A stretch of DNA of 64,000 bases from JBLNDJ01 sp050261515 (GTDB lineage: Bacteria; Acidobacteriota; Terriglobia; Bryobacterales; Bryobacteraceae). The translations under genes were made by a program, and so were the position numbers. Location of the stretch: contig JBLNDJ010000052.1 of assembly GCA_050261515.1 (NCBI GenBank), forward strand, positions 1 to 64,000. Direction: 5' to 3'. Under the pieces are notes generated by a model that was given only the letters and a program-made list of their open reading frames with translations, did not search any database and was not told the origin of the DNA. Numbering within the stretch: the first letter of the stretch is position 1; every line of letters begins with the position of its first letter. Below, piece after piece: positions 15,157 through 23,391 of this stretch.

Positions 15157-17777
15157 AGCTTGGCGGCCTCGTTCGACAGCGCATAGCGGAGCAGGCGGTC
15201 GAAGAAATAGATTACCTCGGGATACGCCTCGTCGAAGTTCTCGCGGACGCTCAGCGTCGTTGCGAGCAGCCGCCCGCGCCCCACACGCTTCTCATAAAGC
15301 TGCGCCACGCGCACCAGGTCCTTCTTCGCGCTGAGCCAGCCGGACGCGGTCATGACCGCCCCGACAATGGGCTCCGCGCCCTTTCCGATTTCATCGAGCG
15401 GAACGGCCCGGCTCCCCTGCATCAGGTTGTAGAACTCCAGGCCGCAGAACTCCTCGTGCGGAAAACCGGCGAGCGCGGGATGATCGGCGGCGCGCGTCCC
15501 CACCGCGGCTCCGGGACCTGGGAAGTAGGTCAACTCGGGCCCCTTGCCGCCGCCGAGCAGCAGCACCGTGCCGCCGGCTTCCAGGTACGCGTTCAGCTCG
15601 GGGCTGAGCGCCGAGGCGATCACGACGCCTTGCGGATCCCACTCGCGCGTGCGCGCGCTCACGAACGGATACAAGCGCCCGATCGCATCCCACTTGATCG
15701 TGGACGCGACCGGCCGCGCGGCTTTCTCGAGCAGGCCGCGCCGCGGGAACGACCAGAAATCCCAACGATTCGTGTACACCGCTCCGCCCGCTCTCACTTC
15801 AACCGCAAGCTCGAGCCGCCGCGCCCCGTCGCCCGGCAGATCGCGGATCTCGATCTCGCCCACGCGCGCCACCTTGCCGAGCGGCACGTTCACGCCCTGC
15901 AACTCCGAGCCGCGAAGCACGCTGCCTCCCGACGTCAGCCGCCACGCGACCGTGCCGTTGCGGATCTCGTCCTGCCCGTAATTCGAAACGAGCACGCCGA
16001 TGGTTTTGCCGCGATCGGACCACATCGAGCGGTCGCCCGGCCCGGCATCGATCAGCGGCAGCACGGCGCTGTTCAACTCGCGCCCTTCTTCGGGCTTGAC
16101 CCCCTTAGGCCGCCAGAAGTAATCGAACCAGCCCTCCTCCCACGAATCTCCCTCGCCCGTGCCGCCCGGGTAATCGACGATCAGCCAGTAGTGATAGCCG
16201 GTGATGCGGTTGTCGAGCCGTACGCGCTCGATCTGGAATTTCCGCCCGAGCTGCTGCAGCCGCTCGGAATTGCGCAGGTACGCCGGGTACACCGCCTGAA
16301 GTCCGTTCTCCTCCACCCAGCGCTTCTTCGCCTTGAGCCACACGGGATCGACGACGCCCGTGAACTTGTCGATCAGCGACACATCCGGCAGCGAACAGTA
16401 GTATTCGCCGAATTCGTGCCTGACCGTGGGAACGTCGCCCGGCGGCTCGCCGTAGAGGCTCATCATGTCGGTGGGGCGAAGCGGCGTGCCGTCGGTAGCC
16501 ATGATGAGGCGCGCGGCGTCGATCGCCTTCGCCGTTCGGTAGAACTCCTCTACCGTTGCGTGGAATTGCTTGCGCTCGGCATCGCTCTTGATCCACTCCG
16601 GATTCAGCTCGTTGCCGAAGGCGAGCGACAGAAACGACGGATGGTTCCGGTGTGCGCGCAGGATGCCTTCGAGCTCGCCTCGCAGAAACTCCTTGTGCGG
16701 CAGGAAGTACATCGTGTAAGCCGCGGGCAGCTCGGCCATGACGAAAATGCCAACCTCGTCGGCGGCCTCGAAATACTCCGGCGCCGGCGTCATCGAGTGG
16801 AAACGGACCGCGTTGAACCCATAGCTCTTTGCGAGCCGCAGACGCTCGAGGTACACCGCCTTCGACGCCGGCGGCGTGCCGGTCAGGACCTCGATGTTGT
16901 CGTCTCCGAAGCCGCGCAGGTAGAGCGGCTTGCCATTGAGCAGGAGCACGTTGCCGCGCGTCGCAACCTCCCGCAGACCGAAGCGTTGCCGGATGCGGTC
17001 GCGCTCGGTGCCGTTCACCACGAGCGCGATCTCGGCTGTGTAGAGGAACGGATCCTCAGGTGTCCACAACCGCGCGCCGGGCATCTTCAGTTCGGCCTCG
17101 GCGCGGCCGTCAGCGACCGGCGCCGTCGTCTCGAACTTCCCAACCGCGACGCGCACCGTCCCGGCCGCGGCGCCGCGCACCGTGACGCGGAACCGCGCGC
17201 CGCTGGCCGCGACATCGGGCGCGATCGCGATCTCGTCGATCGAATCCGGCGCGGACGCCTCGAGCGAAACGTTGCCATAGAGCCCGCCCCAGTTGCCAAT
17301 GTAGTTGAGCATTCCGGTCGGCTCGGCCCCGGCCTGCTTATCCGGCGAAACCGTGTCGGGCGTTCCCTCGGGAATCGAAACGCGCAGCAGGAAGACGTTG
17401 TCCTCGCCGGGCCGCGCCGCAGCCGTCACGTCGAACTCGAACGGAGCGCTCATGCCGCTGTGCCACCCCACCACGGTTCCGTTGACGGACAGCTCGACGT
17501 CGCGCAGCGCACCGCCGATCCGCAGCACGATCCGCCGCCCCTGCCAGCCGGCCGGGATCGCGACCGTCCTGCGGTACCACGCGGCTCCCGCGTAGTGATG
17601 CCGCAGGATTCCGTTGGGTTCGCCCACCCCCTGGGCCTGCCACGCGCCGGGGACCTGGATCGACCGCCACTCCTCGCCGGTGCGGAAGTGCCACGTTCCG
17701 TTGAGATCGATCGACGCGCGCTCCGCGCCCGACAACAAGCACGCGGCAGCCAGCAGCAGCAGGAAGCGGTTTGCCAT
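15153..17777 (-). CDS. Secreted glycoside hydrolase family 2 enzyme
   Basis: The protein has 874 residues. A signal peptide (LLLLAAACLLSGA) is followed by a jelly-roll sugar-binding domain with DLNGTWHFRTGEEW, an immunoglobulin-like domain (about 190-290) and a TIM-barrel. The acid/base Glu lies in LAFGNELNPEW (about residue 385), and the probable nucleophile Glu in VRHEFGEY (about 455). A long C-terminal extension ends with a glutamine-amidotransferase-like sensor segment (VLLLGGGKGPELTYFPGPG). The family covers beta-galactosidases, beta-glucuronidases and mannosidases; specificity cannot be decided. It is the promoter-proximal partner of the PD40 gene and diverges from the MetB-type gene across an inverted repeat. 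Confidence 0.88.
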   Translation of the reverse strand: MANRFLLLLAAACLLSGAERASIDLNGTWHFRTGEEWRSIQVPGAWQAQGVGEPNGILRHHYAGAAWYRRTVAIPAGWQGRRIVLRIGGALRDVELSVNGTVVGWHSGMSAPFEFDVTAAARPGEDNVFLLRVSIPEGTPDTVSPDKQAGAEPTGMLNYIGNWGGLYGNVSLEASAPDSIDEIAIAPDVAASGARFRVTVRGAAAGTVRVAVGKFETTAPVADGRAEAELKMPGARLWTPEDPFLYTAEIALVVNGTERDRIRQRFGLREVATRGNVLLLNGKPLYLRGFGDDNIEVLTGTPPASKAVYLERLRLAKSYGFNAVRFHSMTPAPEYFEAADEVGIFVMAELPAAYTMYFLPHKEFLRGELEGILRAHRNHPSFLSLAFGNELNPEWIKSDAERKQFHATVEEFYRTAKAIDAARLIMATDGTPLRPTDMMSLYGEPPGDVPTVRHEFGEYYCSLPDVSLIDKFTGVVDPVWLKAKKRWVEENGLQAVYPAYLRNSERLQQLGRKFQIERVRLDNRITGYHYWLIVDYPGGTGEGDSWEEGWFDYFWRPKGVKPEEGRELNSAVLPLIDAGPGDRSMWSDRGKTIGVLVSNYGQDEIRNGTVAWRLTSGGSVLRGSELQGVNVPLGKVARVGEIEIRDLPGDGARRLELAVEVRAGGAVYTNRWDFWSFPRRGLLEKAARPVASTIKWDAIGRLYPFVSARTREWDPQGVVIASALSPELNAYLEAGGTVLLLGGGKGPELTYFPGPGAAVGTRAADHPALAGFPHEEFCGLEFYNLMQGSRAVPLDEIGKGAEPIVGAVMTASGWLSAKKDLVRVAQLYEKRVGRGRLLATTLSVRENFDEAYPEVIYFFDRLLRYALSNEAAKL

Positions 17778-17793
17778 GGACTACAGAGTATCC

Positions 17794-17873
17794 GAAAACC
17801 CGTGACAGTATACTCAATTCCTATTTTTCAGCGGCTTCGAAAACGGGAAATGAGTATACTGTCCCGGGTTTTC
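17794..17873. repeat. 28-bp near-perfect inverted repeat (REP-like) between GH2 and metB genes
   Basis: The arms 17794-17821 and 17846-17873 match at 26 of 28 positions when one is reverse-complemented, separated by 24 bp. Each arm contains the palindrome AGTATACT inside ACAGTATACTCA. It can form a long hairpin and lies between divergent genes. The right arm supplies a TATACT hexamer that could act as a -10 for the MetB gene. Confidence 0.8.
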
Positions 17874-17899
17874 TGAATGCTATCGTAAGAGGATTCACC

Positions 17900-19042
17900 G
17901 TGAAGTTCAAAACACTTGCCATCCATGCGGGCCAAGGTCCCGACCCAGCGTACGGCGCCGTTATGCCGCCGATTTACCAGACGTCCACGTTCGCCTTCCG
18001 CGGCGTCAACCAGCCGGGGCCGTTCGACTACTCGCGCAGCGGCAACCCGACGCGCAAGGCGCTCGAAACCTGCCTCGCCGGGCTCGAGGGCGGCGTCGCC
18101 GGCTTCGCCTTCGGCACCGGCATGGCGGCCGAGACCACCGTGCTGATGATGTTCTCCGCCGGCGACCGCATCATCGTCCATAACGATCTTTATGGCGGAA
18201 CGTACCGGCTGCTTACCGGCGTGATGGCGGAAAAGGGAATCCACGCGGACTTCATCGACCTGCGCTGCCCCGATCTGGTCCGCGCCGCGGTCACGCCGCA
18301 AACGAAGGCCCTGTGGATCGAGACGCCCACCAATCCGCTGATGAACCTGGTCGATCTCGAAGCCACGGCCGCGCTCGCCCGCGAGTTGGGGCTCATTACA
18401 ATCTGCGACAACACGTTTCTCTCCCCCTACTTCCAGCGGCCGTTCGATTTCGGCATCGACGTCGTGATGCACTCGACCACGAAATACATCAACGGGCACT
18501 CGGACGTGGTCGGAGGCGCGGTGGTGGTCAACCGGGCCGACCTGGCGGAGCGCGTCGGCTACCTGCAAAACGCGCTCGGCACCTGCGCCGGCCCGCAGGA
18601 TTGCTTCCTGGTGCTGCGCGGCATCAAGACGCTGGCTGTCCGGATGGAGGAGCACAACCGCAACGCGCTCGAAATCGCGCACTGGCTCGAAGGCCACCCC
18701 AAGGTCGCGGCAGTGCTGCATCCCGGCCTCGAATCGCACCCGCAGCACGCGCTCGCGCTGCGGCAGATGCGCGGCTTCGGCGGCACGTTCTCCTTCCGCG
18801 TGAAGGGCGGCCGCGCGGAGGTGTTCCGGCTGCTCGGCGCGATGAAGCTGTTTACGCTGGCCGAATCGCTCGGCGGAGTCGAGTCGCTCATCGAGCACCC
18901 GGCGACGATGACGCACGCCTCGGTGCCTGCCGGCGTGCGCGACGAAATGGGGATCACCGAGGACGTCGTGCGCGTGTCAGTCGGAATCGAGGACGTGAAG
19001 GATCTGATCGCGGATCTCGACCAGGGCTTCGAGAAGGTGTAG
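17900..19042 (+). CDS. Cys/Met metabolism PLP-dependent enzyme (cystathionine gamma-synthase/lyase type)
   Basis: The protein has 380 residues from a GTG at 17900 with a good Shine-Dalgarno AGAGGA at 17888-17893. It has family signatures SRSGNPTRKALE, FGTGMAAET, YGGTYRL and the PLP lysine in HSTTKYINGHSD (about residue 195), then the C-terminal SLGGVESLIEHPA. The fold type I gamma-family includes cystathionine gamma-synthase, gamma-lyase and O-acetylhomoserine sulfhydrylase; sequence alone does not separate these. The cytosolic role is methionine/cysteine interconversion. A hairpin starting at the stop codon separates it from the convergent receiver gene. Confidence 0.92.
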   Translation: MKFKTLAIHAGQGPDPAYGAVMPPIYQTSTFAFRGVNQPGPFDYSRSGNPTRKALETCLAGLEGGVAGFAFGTGMAAETTVLMMFSAGDRIIVHNDLYGGTYRLLTGVMAEKGIHADFIDLRCPDLVRAAVTPQTKALWIETPTNPLMNLVDLEATAALARELGLITICDNTFLSPYFQRPFDFGIDVVMHSTTKYINGHSDVVGGAVVVNRADLAERVGYLQNALGTCAGPQDCFLVLRGIKTLAVRMEEHNRNALEIAHWLEGHPKVAAVLHPGLESHPQHALALRQMRGFGGTFSFRVKGGRAEVFRLLGAMKLFTLAESLGGVESLIEHPATMTHASVPAGVRDEMGITEDVVRVSVGIEDVKDLIADLDQGFEKV

Positions 19043-19060
19043 GCGGACCCCTGGTCCGCC
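19042..19060. terminator. Bidirectional hairpin between metB-type and receiver genes
   Basis: A perfect 8-bp stem (GGCGGACC at 19042-19049, GGTCCGCC at 19053-19060) with a 3-base loop begins at the last base of the stop codon. It lies between convergent genes. It lacks a clear U-tract, so it may be an mRNA 3'-end stabiliser or an atypical terminator. Confidence 0.55.
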
Positions 19061-19064
19061 CCAC

Positions 19065-19382
19065 TCAATCGATCAACGCCCGCACGGCCTGCACCAGCGC
19101 CGCGGGCTTGAAGGGCTTCTTCAGCACCGGCCCGGAGGGCGGGTCGGCCGGGTCGGGCGACAACAACAGCGTTCTTTCGGCCAGCGCGGCGCCGCCGCGA
19201 GACGGGCCCCCGAACACCACCAGGTCCACCGGCATCTCCCCCTCGACCAACCGCACGGCCTGCTGCGAGTTGCGCGCCTGCAATACGCGGTATCCGGCGT
19301 TGTCCAGAATGACGCAAATCAGCTTGCGAAGCTGCTGGTCTTCTTCAACGATCAACACGGTGTGGCGGAAACGATCGAGCAT
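19065..19382 (-). CDS. Degenerate response-regulator receiver domain
   Basis: This 105-residue protein (ATG at 19380-19382) opens like a receiver domain, with HTVLIVEEDQQLRKLICVILDNAG, and ends with the conserved LKKPFKPAALVQAV lysine region. The segment that should hold the phospho-acceptor Asp reads VDLVVFGGPSRGG, so the acidic residue is replaced by Gly and the following region is shortened. It is therefore likely a pseudo-receiver that cannot be phosphorylated in the normal way, or a decaying gene. It has no output domain. It lies downstream of the TPR-CHAT gene beyond a probable terminator and may be independent of that operon. Confidence 0.7.
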   Translation of the reverse strand: MLDRFRHTVLIVEEDQQLRKLICVILDNAGYRVLQARNSQQAVRLVEGEMPVDLVVFGGPSRGGAALAERTLLLSPDPADPPSGPVLKKPFKPAALVQAVRALID

Positions 19383-19407
19383 GGCGGACGAACCCCGCAA
19401 AATCTGC

Positions 19408-19440
19408 CAAAAAACACCAGGCTGCGGCTGCCGGGTGTGG
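19408..19440 (-). terminator. Probable intrinsic terminator of the sigma/CHAT operon
   Basis: Read on the minus strand, ACACC (complement of 19434-19438) pairs with GGTGT (complement of 19414-19418), and GG/CC extends the stem past one mismatch. A run of T residues follows at once (complement of the A-run 19409-19414). It lies about 115 bases after the CHAT stop and before the receiver gene. An 11-bp inverted repeat (19417-19427 with 19495-19505) also spans this gap. Confidence 0.5.
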
Positions 19441-19553
19441 ACCTACCCGGCGCGCTCACGTCCGCGATCTCCCCCGCAGGAGTTCTTGGACGGGCCGCAG
19501 CCTGGTTCTCTAAAGGAGCAACGCTATATAGTGAAGATCGCCGCGCGGGCGTT

Positions 19554-22139
19554 TCACCGGCCGGAAGAAAAAAACCGCCGGGAGAGATTTTCGAAGGCCC
19601 CCCAGTAGTAGGGCTTCTTCCACGCGCCTCCGGACCGCAGGAGTGCGAGCTTTGCCCCCCGCAGCGCCGCGGCCGGCTGCTCGCCGGCGGCGAGCCGGGC
19701 GTAGAGCGCATCCATGAGAGCGGCGGTCGAGGCGTCGTTCACTTCCCACAGCCCCGCGATCACGTTGGCCGCGCCGGCCTGGAGGAACGCCCAGGCGAAT
19801 CCGACCAGTCCTTCGCCCGAATACGTCCGCGAGCCCGCGCCGCGGCAGGCCGAGATCGTCACCAGTCCCGCGTGAAGCGGAATCGCGGCGATATCCCGCG
19901 CGTAGAGCTTGTAGGATTCGCCCTTCTTCGACAGGATGACGGCGGATTCGAGCGGGTTCTGGCGGTTTGCGGAGGCGTGTGCGGAAAAGTGGATGATCGA
20001 GAAGCGCGACGGGTCCGCCTCGCGGTACACGGCGGGCTGCGCGGAGGCGCCGGTGTAGACTGCCTGCTCCCATCCGGCGAGGCGCGCCCGGATCCCAGCC
20101 AGCTCCTTTTCGACCGCCGGAAGCGGCGGGTATTCGTCCCCGGGCGGCCGCGAGTTGCCGATCAGCAGCAGCGATTTCCGCGCGGGCGCGGCGCCGGCTG
20201 GACGGGCGCGCGTATCGAGCACGGCGAGTGAAGGCGCGACGGCGAGCGATGTGTCCTCCAGCCAGTAATGCCCATCCACCGGCAGAGTTTCGAGATTGAA
20301 TTCGTGCAGCGGGCCGTCGGGCACGACGATCAGGCGCGACTGGCCCCGCGCGGCGGCCCGCACGGGATTCAGAAGCATTTCCGAAAGCTTGCGGCCCGCC
20401 GGATTGGCGGTCTCGAGCGGATCGCGCAGTCCCTGGATCGCCGCCTGGTAGCTCTCGACCAGCGGCTTGATCTCTTCGACGCCCGGCAGCGGAAACGATT
20501 GGACTTTGCCCGCCGTCACGACCCAAACGAACGAGCGCCCCGGCGCAAGCCAGTAGGAGACCAGCGCCGTACCCTGCGCGCCGGCGGCCTCGCGGAAGCG
20601 CGCCGCGGGGACGGGCCTGTCGAGCGTCTGCTTGAACCCAAGTTTCTGAGCGAGCACGCGCGCGCGAGAGAATTCGGCGATCTCGAGCGCCTCTTCGGCG
20701 CGCCCGCGGTCCATGAGGAATTCGACATACGCACGGTAGGTGTCGATGGATCCCGCCTGGAAGGTGATCTGCCATTCGTCCCGGGGCAGTCGCTCCCGCG
20801 CCCGCTCGACGCCCGCGATGGCCCTCCGGAATTCGGCCGCGGCGGCGCGCCAGCGCTGCTGCTTTGCGTAGAGGCGGCCGAGCCCAATCCGGGCGATGCT
20901 GGCCAGGTGCTTGTTTTCAAGGGTCGTGAAAGCGACCACCTCGCGGAACCCTTTTTCCGCTTCGGCGTAGTTGCCTTTCAACGACTGGATCCGGGCGTAG
21001 CTCAGCAGGGCCTGATTTCTCAGGCTCGGCGTGCCAACCTCGACGCTCAGCGCAAGCGCTTCGTCGGTCGTCTTGGATGCCGCGGCGATATCGCCGCCTT
21101 CGAGTTGCACGTCGGAGAGGCTGTGCAGCCAAAACGCGGTCGAGTACCGGTCGCCGGTCCGGCGTGAGATTGTCAGGGCGCGCTCGAAACACGAAGCCGC
21201 GCCGCGAAGGTCGTTCAACGCAAGGTAGGTGTCGCCCATATTCGCCAGCACATTCAGTTGGCGGATCTGGTCGCCCGCTTCTTCGGCGGCTGCCAAGGCT
21301 TTGGTCTGGAGTTGCATCGCGCGGTCGTAATCGCCCAACCCGTAGTAGCAGCGGCCGAGGTTAGCCAGCGAGATCGTCAGCATGAGCCGCGCTTTGATCT
21401 TCCCGGACAGGGCGGCGGCCTGCTCGAAGTATGGCGCCGCTTCATCGAACCGAGCACGGCTGAGGAGGCTGTAGCCGAGGTTGCCGACAGCGCTCACCTG
21501 GAGATAGATGTCGTGTTTGCGGACGGCGATCTCGCGGGCCGTCCGGAATGCCCGGTCGGCGGCCTCTGTGTCGTCCTGCCGGACCAGCATGGCGCCCCGT
21601 CGAAGTTCGGTTTCCGCACGCAGCAAGTCGAAGCCGCCGGCGGCGGCTGCGCGCCCGGCCTCGTCGAACAACGGGGCGGCTTGCGCGAATTCCGCCAGCG
21701 AGGCCTTCACCTGCCCCAAATAGAGAAGACGACGCGCGGATAGCTCGCTAAACTCGGCCCCGCGCGGCGGGCGGGCCTCGAGTAAAGCCGCCGCGTTCCT
21801 GGCATTGCCCTGCGCAAGCAGGACCTCTGCCGTAAGCAGGCGAAACAGCCAGTGATCTTTCGAATCCGCCTGATTGAGAAAGCGGGCGTAGCCTGAATTT
21901 GCGATCTGAAGGGCCTTGCTCAGGTCCCCTTCGCGAAGCCGGGCGCGGCCTTCCCGGTAGAGCGCTTCCGAAGGCGCCGGGTTGCCGCAGCCGGCGAACA
22001 GGGCAAAAACGGTTGCGACTAGGGCGGGTAGGATGAGCCGTTGCCGTTGCCGCTGCCGCCGGAGACCTTGCCTCCCACCGGGCTGCCCAGCTCCATCCGG
22101 AACATGGTCAGGCTTTGGGTGTCTTCCGCGGCGGTCCAC
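19554..22139 (-). CDS. TPR-CHAT domain protein (putative caspase-like protease), probable lipoprotein
   Basis: Read from the ATG at 22139 the protein has 861 residues. Residues about 60-430 are tetratricopeptide repeats, with blocks such as LANLGRCYYGLGDYDRAMQL and LANMGDTYLALNDLRGA. A CHAT domain fills about 600-855, with the catalytic His in IIHFSAHASAN (about 716) and Cys in VTISACRGAGS (about 761); both residues of the caspase-like dyad are present. Oddly, a lipobox-like segment (LILPALVATVFALFAGCG) begins only near residue 36, after an Arg/Gln-rich stretch, and no ATG, GTG or TTG lies in frame close before it. The ATG at 22139 overlaps the upstream gene by 121 bp. Either the long N-terminus is real, a rare start is used, or there is a frameshift. 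It is the last gene of a four-gene operon with an ECF sigma factor and anti-sigma. It is probably membrane-anchored and processes a protein partner. Confidence 0.82.
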   Translation of the reverse strand: MDRRGRHPKPDHVPDGAGQPGGRQGLRRQRQRQRLILPALVATVFALFAGCGNPAPSEALYREGRARLREGDLSKALQIANSGYARFLNQADSKDHWLFRLLTAEVLLAQGNARNAAALLEARPPRGAEFSELSARRLLYLGQVKASLAEFAQAAPLFDEAGRAAAAGGFDLLRAETELRRGAMLVRQDDTEAADRAFRTAREIAVRKHDIYLQVSAVGNLGYSLLSRARFDEAAPYFEQAAALSGKIKARLMLTISLANLGRCYYGLGDYDRAMQLQTKALAAAEEAGDQIRQLNVLANMGDTYLALNDLRGAASCFERALTISRRTGDRYSTAFWLHSLSDVQLEGGDIAAASKTTDEALALSVEVGTPSLRNQALLSYARIQSLKGNYAEAEKGFREVVAFTTLENKHLASIARIGLGRLYAKQQRWRAAAAEFRRAIAGVERARERLPRDEWQITFQAGSIDTYRAYVEFLMDRGRAEEALEIAEFSRARVLAQKLGFKQTLDRPVPAARFREAAGAQGTALVSYWLAPGRSFVWVVTAGKVQSFPLPGVEEIKPLVESYQAAIQGLRDPLETANPAGRKLSEMLLNPVRAAARGQSRLIVVPDGPLHEFNLETLPVDGHYWLEDTSLAVAPSLAVLDTRARPAGAAPARKSLLLIGNSRPPGDEYPPLPAVEKELAGIRARLAGWEQAVYTGASAQPAVYREADPSRFSIIHFSAHASANRQNPLESAVILSKKGESYKLYARDIAAIPLHAGLVTISACRGAGSRTYSGEGLVGFAWAFLQAGAANVIAGLWEVNDASTAALMDALYARLAAGEQPAAALRGAKLALLRSGGAWKKPYYWGAFENLSRRFFSSGR

Positions 22140-22732
22140 TCAGCGAAGTATACACGCCCGAAGTCGGGCACGTTGATGAAGCCGTAGTCGTCGCCCTCGT
22201 TCTTGATGTTCTTGCCCCGGGCAAGCGTGTAGTTGATCTTGCCCTTGGACTCCTTGAACTCGGGGTGCTTCTTTTTGAAGGCTTTGAAATCGGCGGCGTC
22301 CTGCGCCATGGCGTAGTCGAGGCTGAGGTCGATCGGCTCGCCGTAGATCGTCAGGTTGTAGAACTGGCTGCCGTCGGCGTCGATCGTGACGCGCTTGTTT
22401 TTGAGGTCGTAGTTCAGGGTGTAGCGGCAGGTCACCGCGTCCGCCTTGAACGTGTCGAGAACGTTGAAGTTCACGATCGTCGTGGAGACGATTGTGGCGA
22501 AGTTGCCCACCGGGCCCTCTTCGCCGCGGATGCTGGTCTCGATCTGGTCGAAGGACAGCACCAGGCGGCCGGAGTCCGGGTCTTTGAGGCGCAAAGCGGG
22601 AGCGCAGGCCGAAGCCCTCCCGCCGGTCGAGGGCAGCACGCAGGCTGCCTGTGTGTCTATGTATTGATCGAACGGCCGGGTAATGTGGCCGCCGATTCCA
22701 AACGCGGAGGCATTGAAGATGAAGCGGGCCAT
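22019..22732 (-). CDS. Unknown 237-residue protein in the sigma/CHAT operon
   Basis: The protein has 237 residues with no signal peptide or membrane helix. It appears beta-rich in the middle (TCRYTLNYDLKNKRVTIDAD) with a charged helix (ADFKAFKKKHPEFKESKGK). The C-terminus is a flexible Gly/Ser/Asn tail (GGKVSGGSGNGNGSSYPP). I do not recognise a family. It starts 12 bp after the anti-sigma stop, and its 3' end overlaps the CHAT reading frame. Its fixed place between an anti-sigma factor and a CHAT protein makes it a candidate substrate or activator of the CHAT protein; that is inference. Confidence 0.7.
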   Translation of the reverse strand: MARFIFNASAFGIGGHITRPFDQYIDTQAACVLPSTGGRASACAPALRLKDPDSGRLVLSFDQIETSIRGEEGPVGNFATIVSTTIVNFNVLDTFKADAVTCRYTLNYDLKNKRVTIDADGSQFYNLTIYGEPIDLSLDYAMAQDAADFKAFKKKHPEFKESKGKINYTLARGKNIKNEGDDYGFINVPDFGRVYFAEWTAAEDTQSLTMFRMELGSPVGGKVSGGSGNGNGSSYPP

Positions 22733-22744
22733 TGGAGGTTCACC

Positions 22745-23389
22745 TTATTTCAACTTGAACAGGAACGGATAACGGCCTAACTCGGAACCGGTTCCGTCGC
22801 GCATACCGGACAGCACAAGAGTAAATCGGCCGGGCGCGAGCCTGGCAATTGGCAGCAGGATGTTGAGCGGCGCTGAAGGGTCCGTGGGGGCCGCGACTTC
22901 CACCGTGAACTTGTTTTCGCCCCCGGCGTCCGTGAGCGTGCAGCGGTAGGCCGCGAACCCGGCGCCGGGCGGGACGTCGAGCGTCAGGCCGGCGAAGGTG
23001 CTCGAACGCGGCGCTTCGAGAACCTGGTCGTCTCCCCGGGAAACGCTGTGGAGCACGAAAGCCGGGTAGGCCTGCGGCGCGCGCAGGCCGGCGTTCTGAT
23101 GGAGCAGGTACAGGTTGAATACGGCGAACAGCCCAGCCAGCGAGAAGGCGAAGGCGGGCCACCGCCAGGCGGCAAGCGCGCGCGGCTGGGGGCGATTGAG
23201 TTCGGCGGCGAAGACGGCGCGGGCGTTTTCGGCGAAAACGGAGCCGAGTTTTACCTCGGCGGCACACTCCGGACATCCGAAGTAATGCTCCTCAAACCGC
23301 TGGCGGTCCTCGGGGGCGAGTTGGTCGAGTATGTACTTTTCGGCGGCTCCGGTTCGCACAGCGTCCTCGTGCGTCATTTCGATCGCCAT
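22745..23389 (-). CDS. Membrane-bound zinc-finger anti-sigma factor
   Basis: The protein has 214 residues. The N-terminal cytosolic part carries an anti-sigma zinc-finger-like pattern with HYFGCPECAAEV (His and two Cys) after AAEKYILDQLAPEDRQRFEE. One membrane helix (about 72-95, FAFSLAGLFAVFNLYLL) is followed by a C-terminal periplasmic beta-rich domain of about 115 residues (TLDVPPGAGFAAYRCTL, RFTLVLSGMRDG). The gene starts 2 bp after the sigma-factor stop. It presumably holds the sigma factor at the membrane until the periplasmic domain is bound or cleaved. Confidence 0.8.
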   Translation of the reverse strand: MAIEMTHEDAVRTGAAEKYILDQLAPEDRQRFEEHYFGCPECAAEVKLGSVFAENARAVFAAELNRPQPRALAAWRWPAFAFSLAGLFAVFNLYLLHQNAGLRAPQAYPAFVLHSVSRGDDQVLEAPRSSTFAGLTLDVPPGAGFAAYRCTLTDAGGENKFTVEVAAPTDPSAPLNILLPIARLAPGRFTLVLSGMRDGTGSELGRYPFLFKLK

Positions 23390-23391
23390 AA

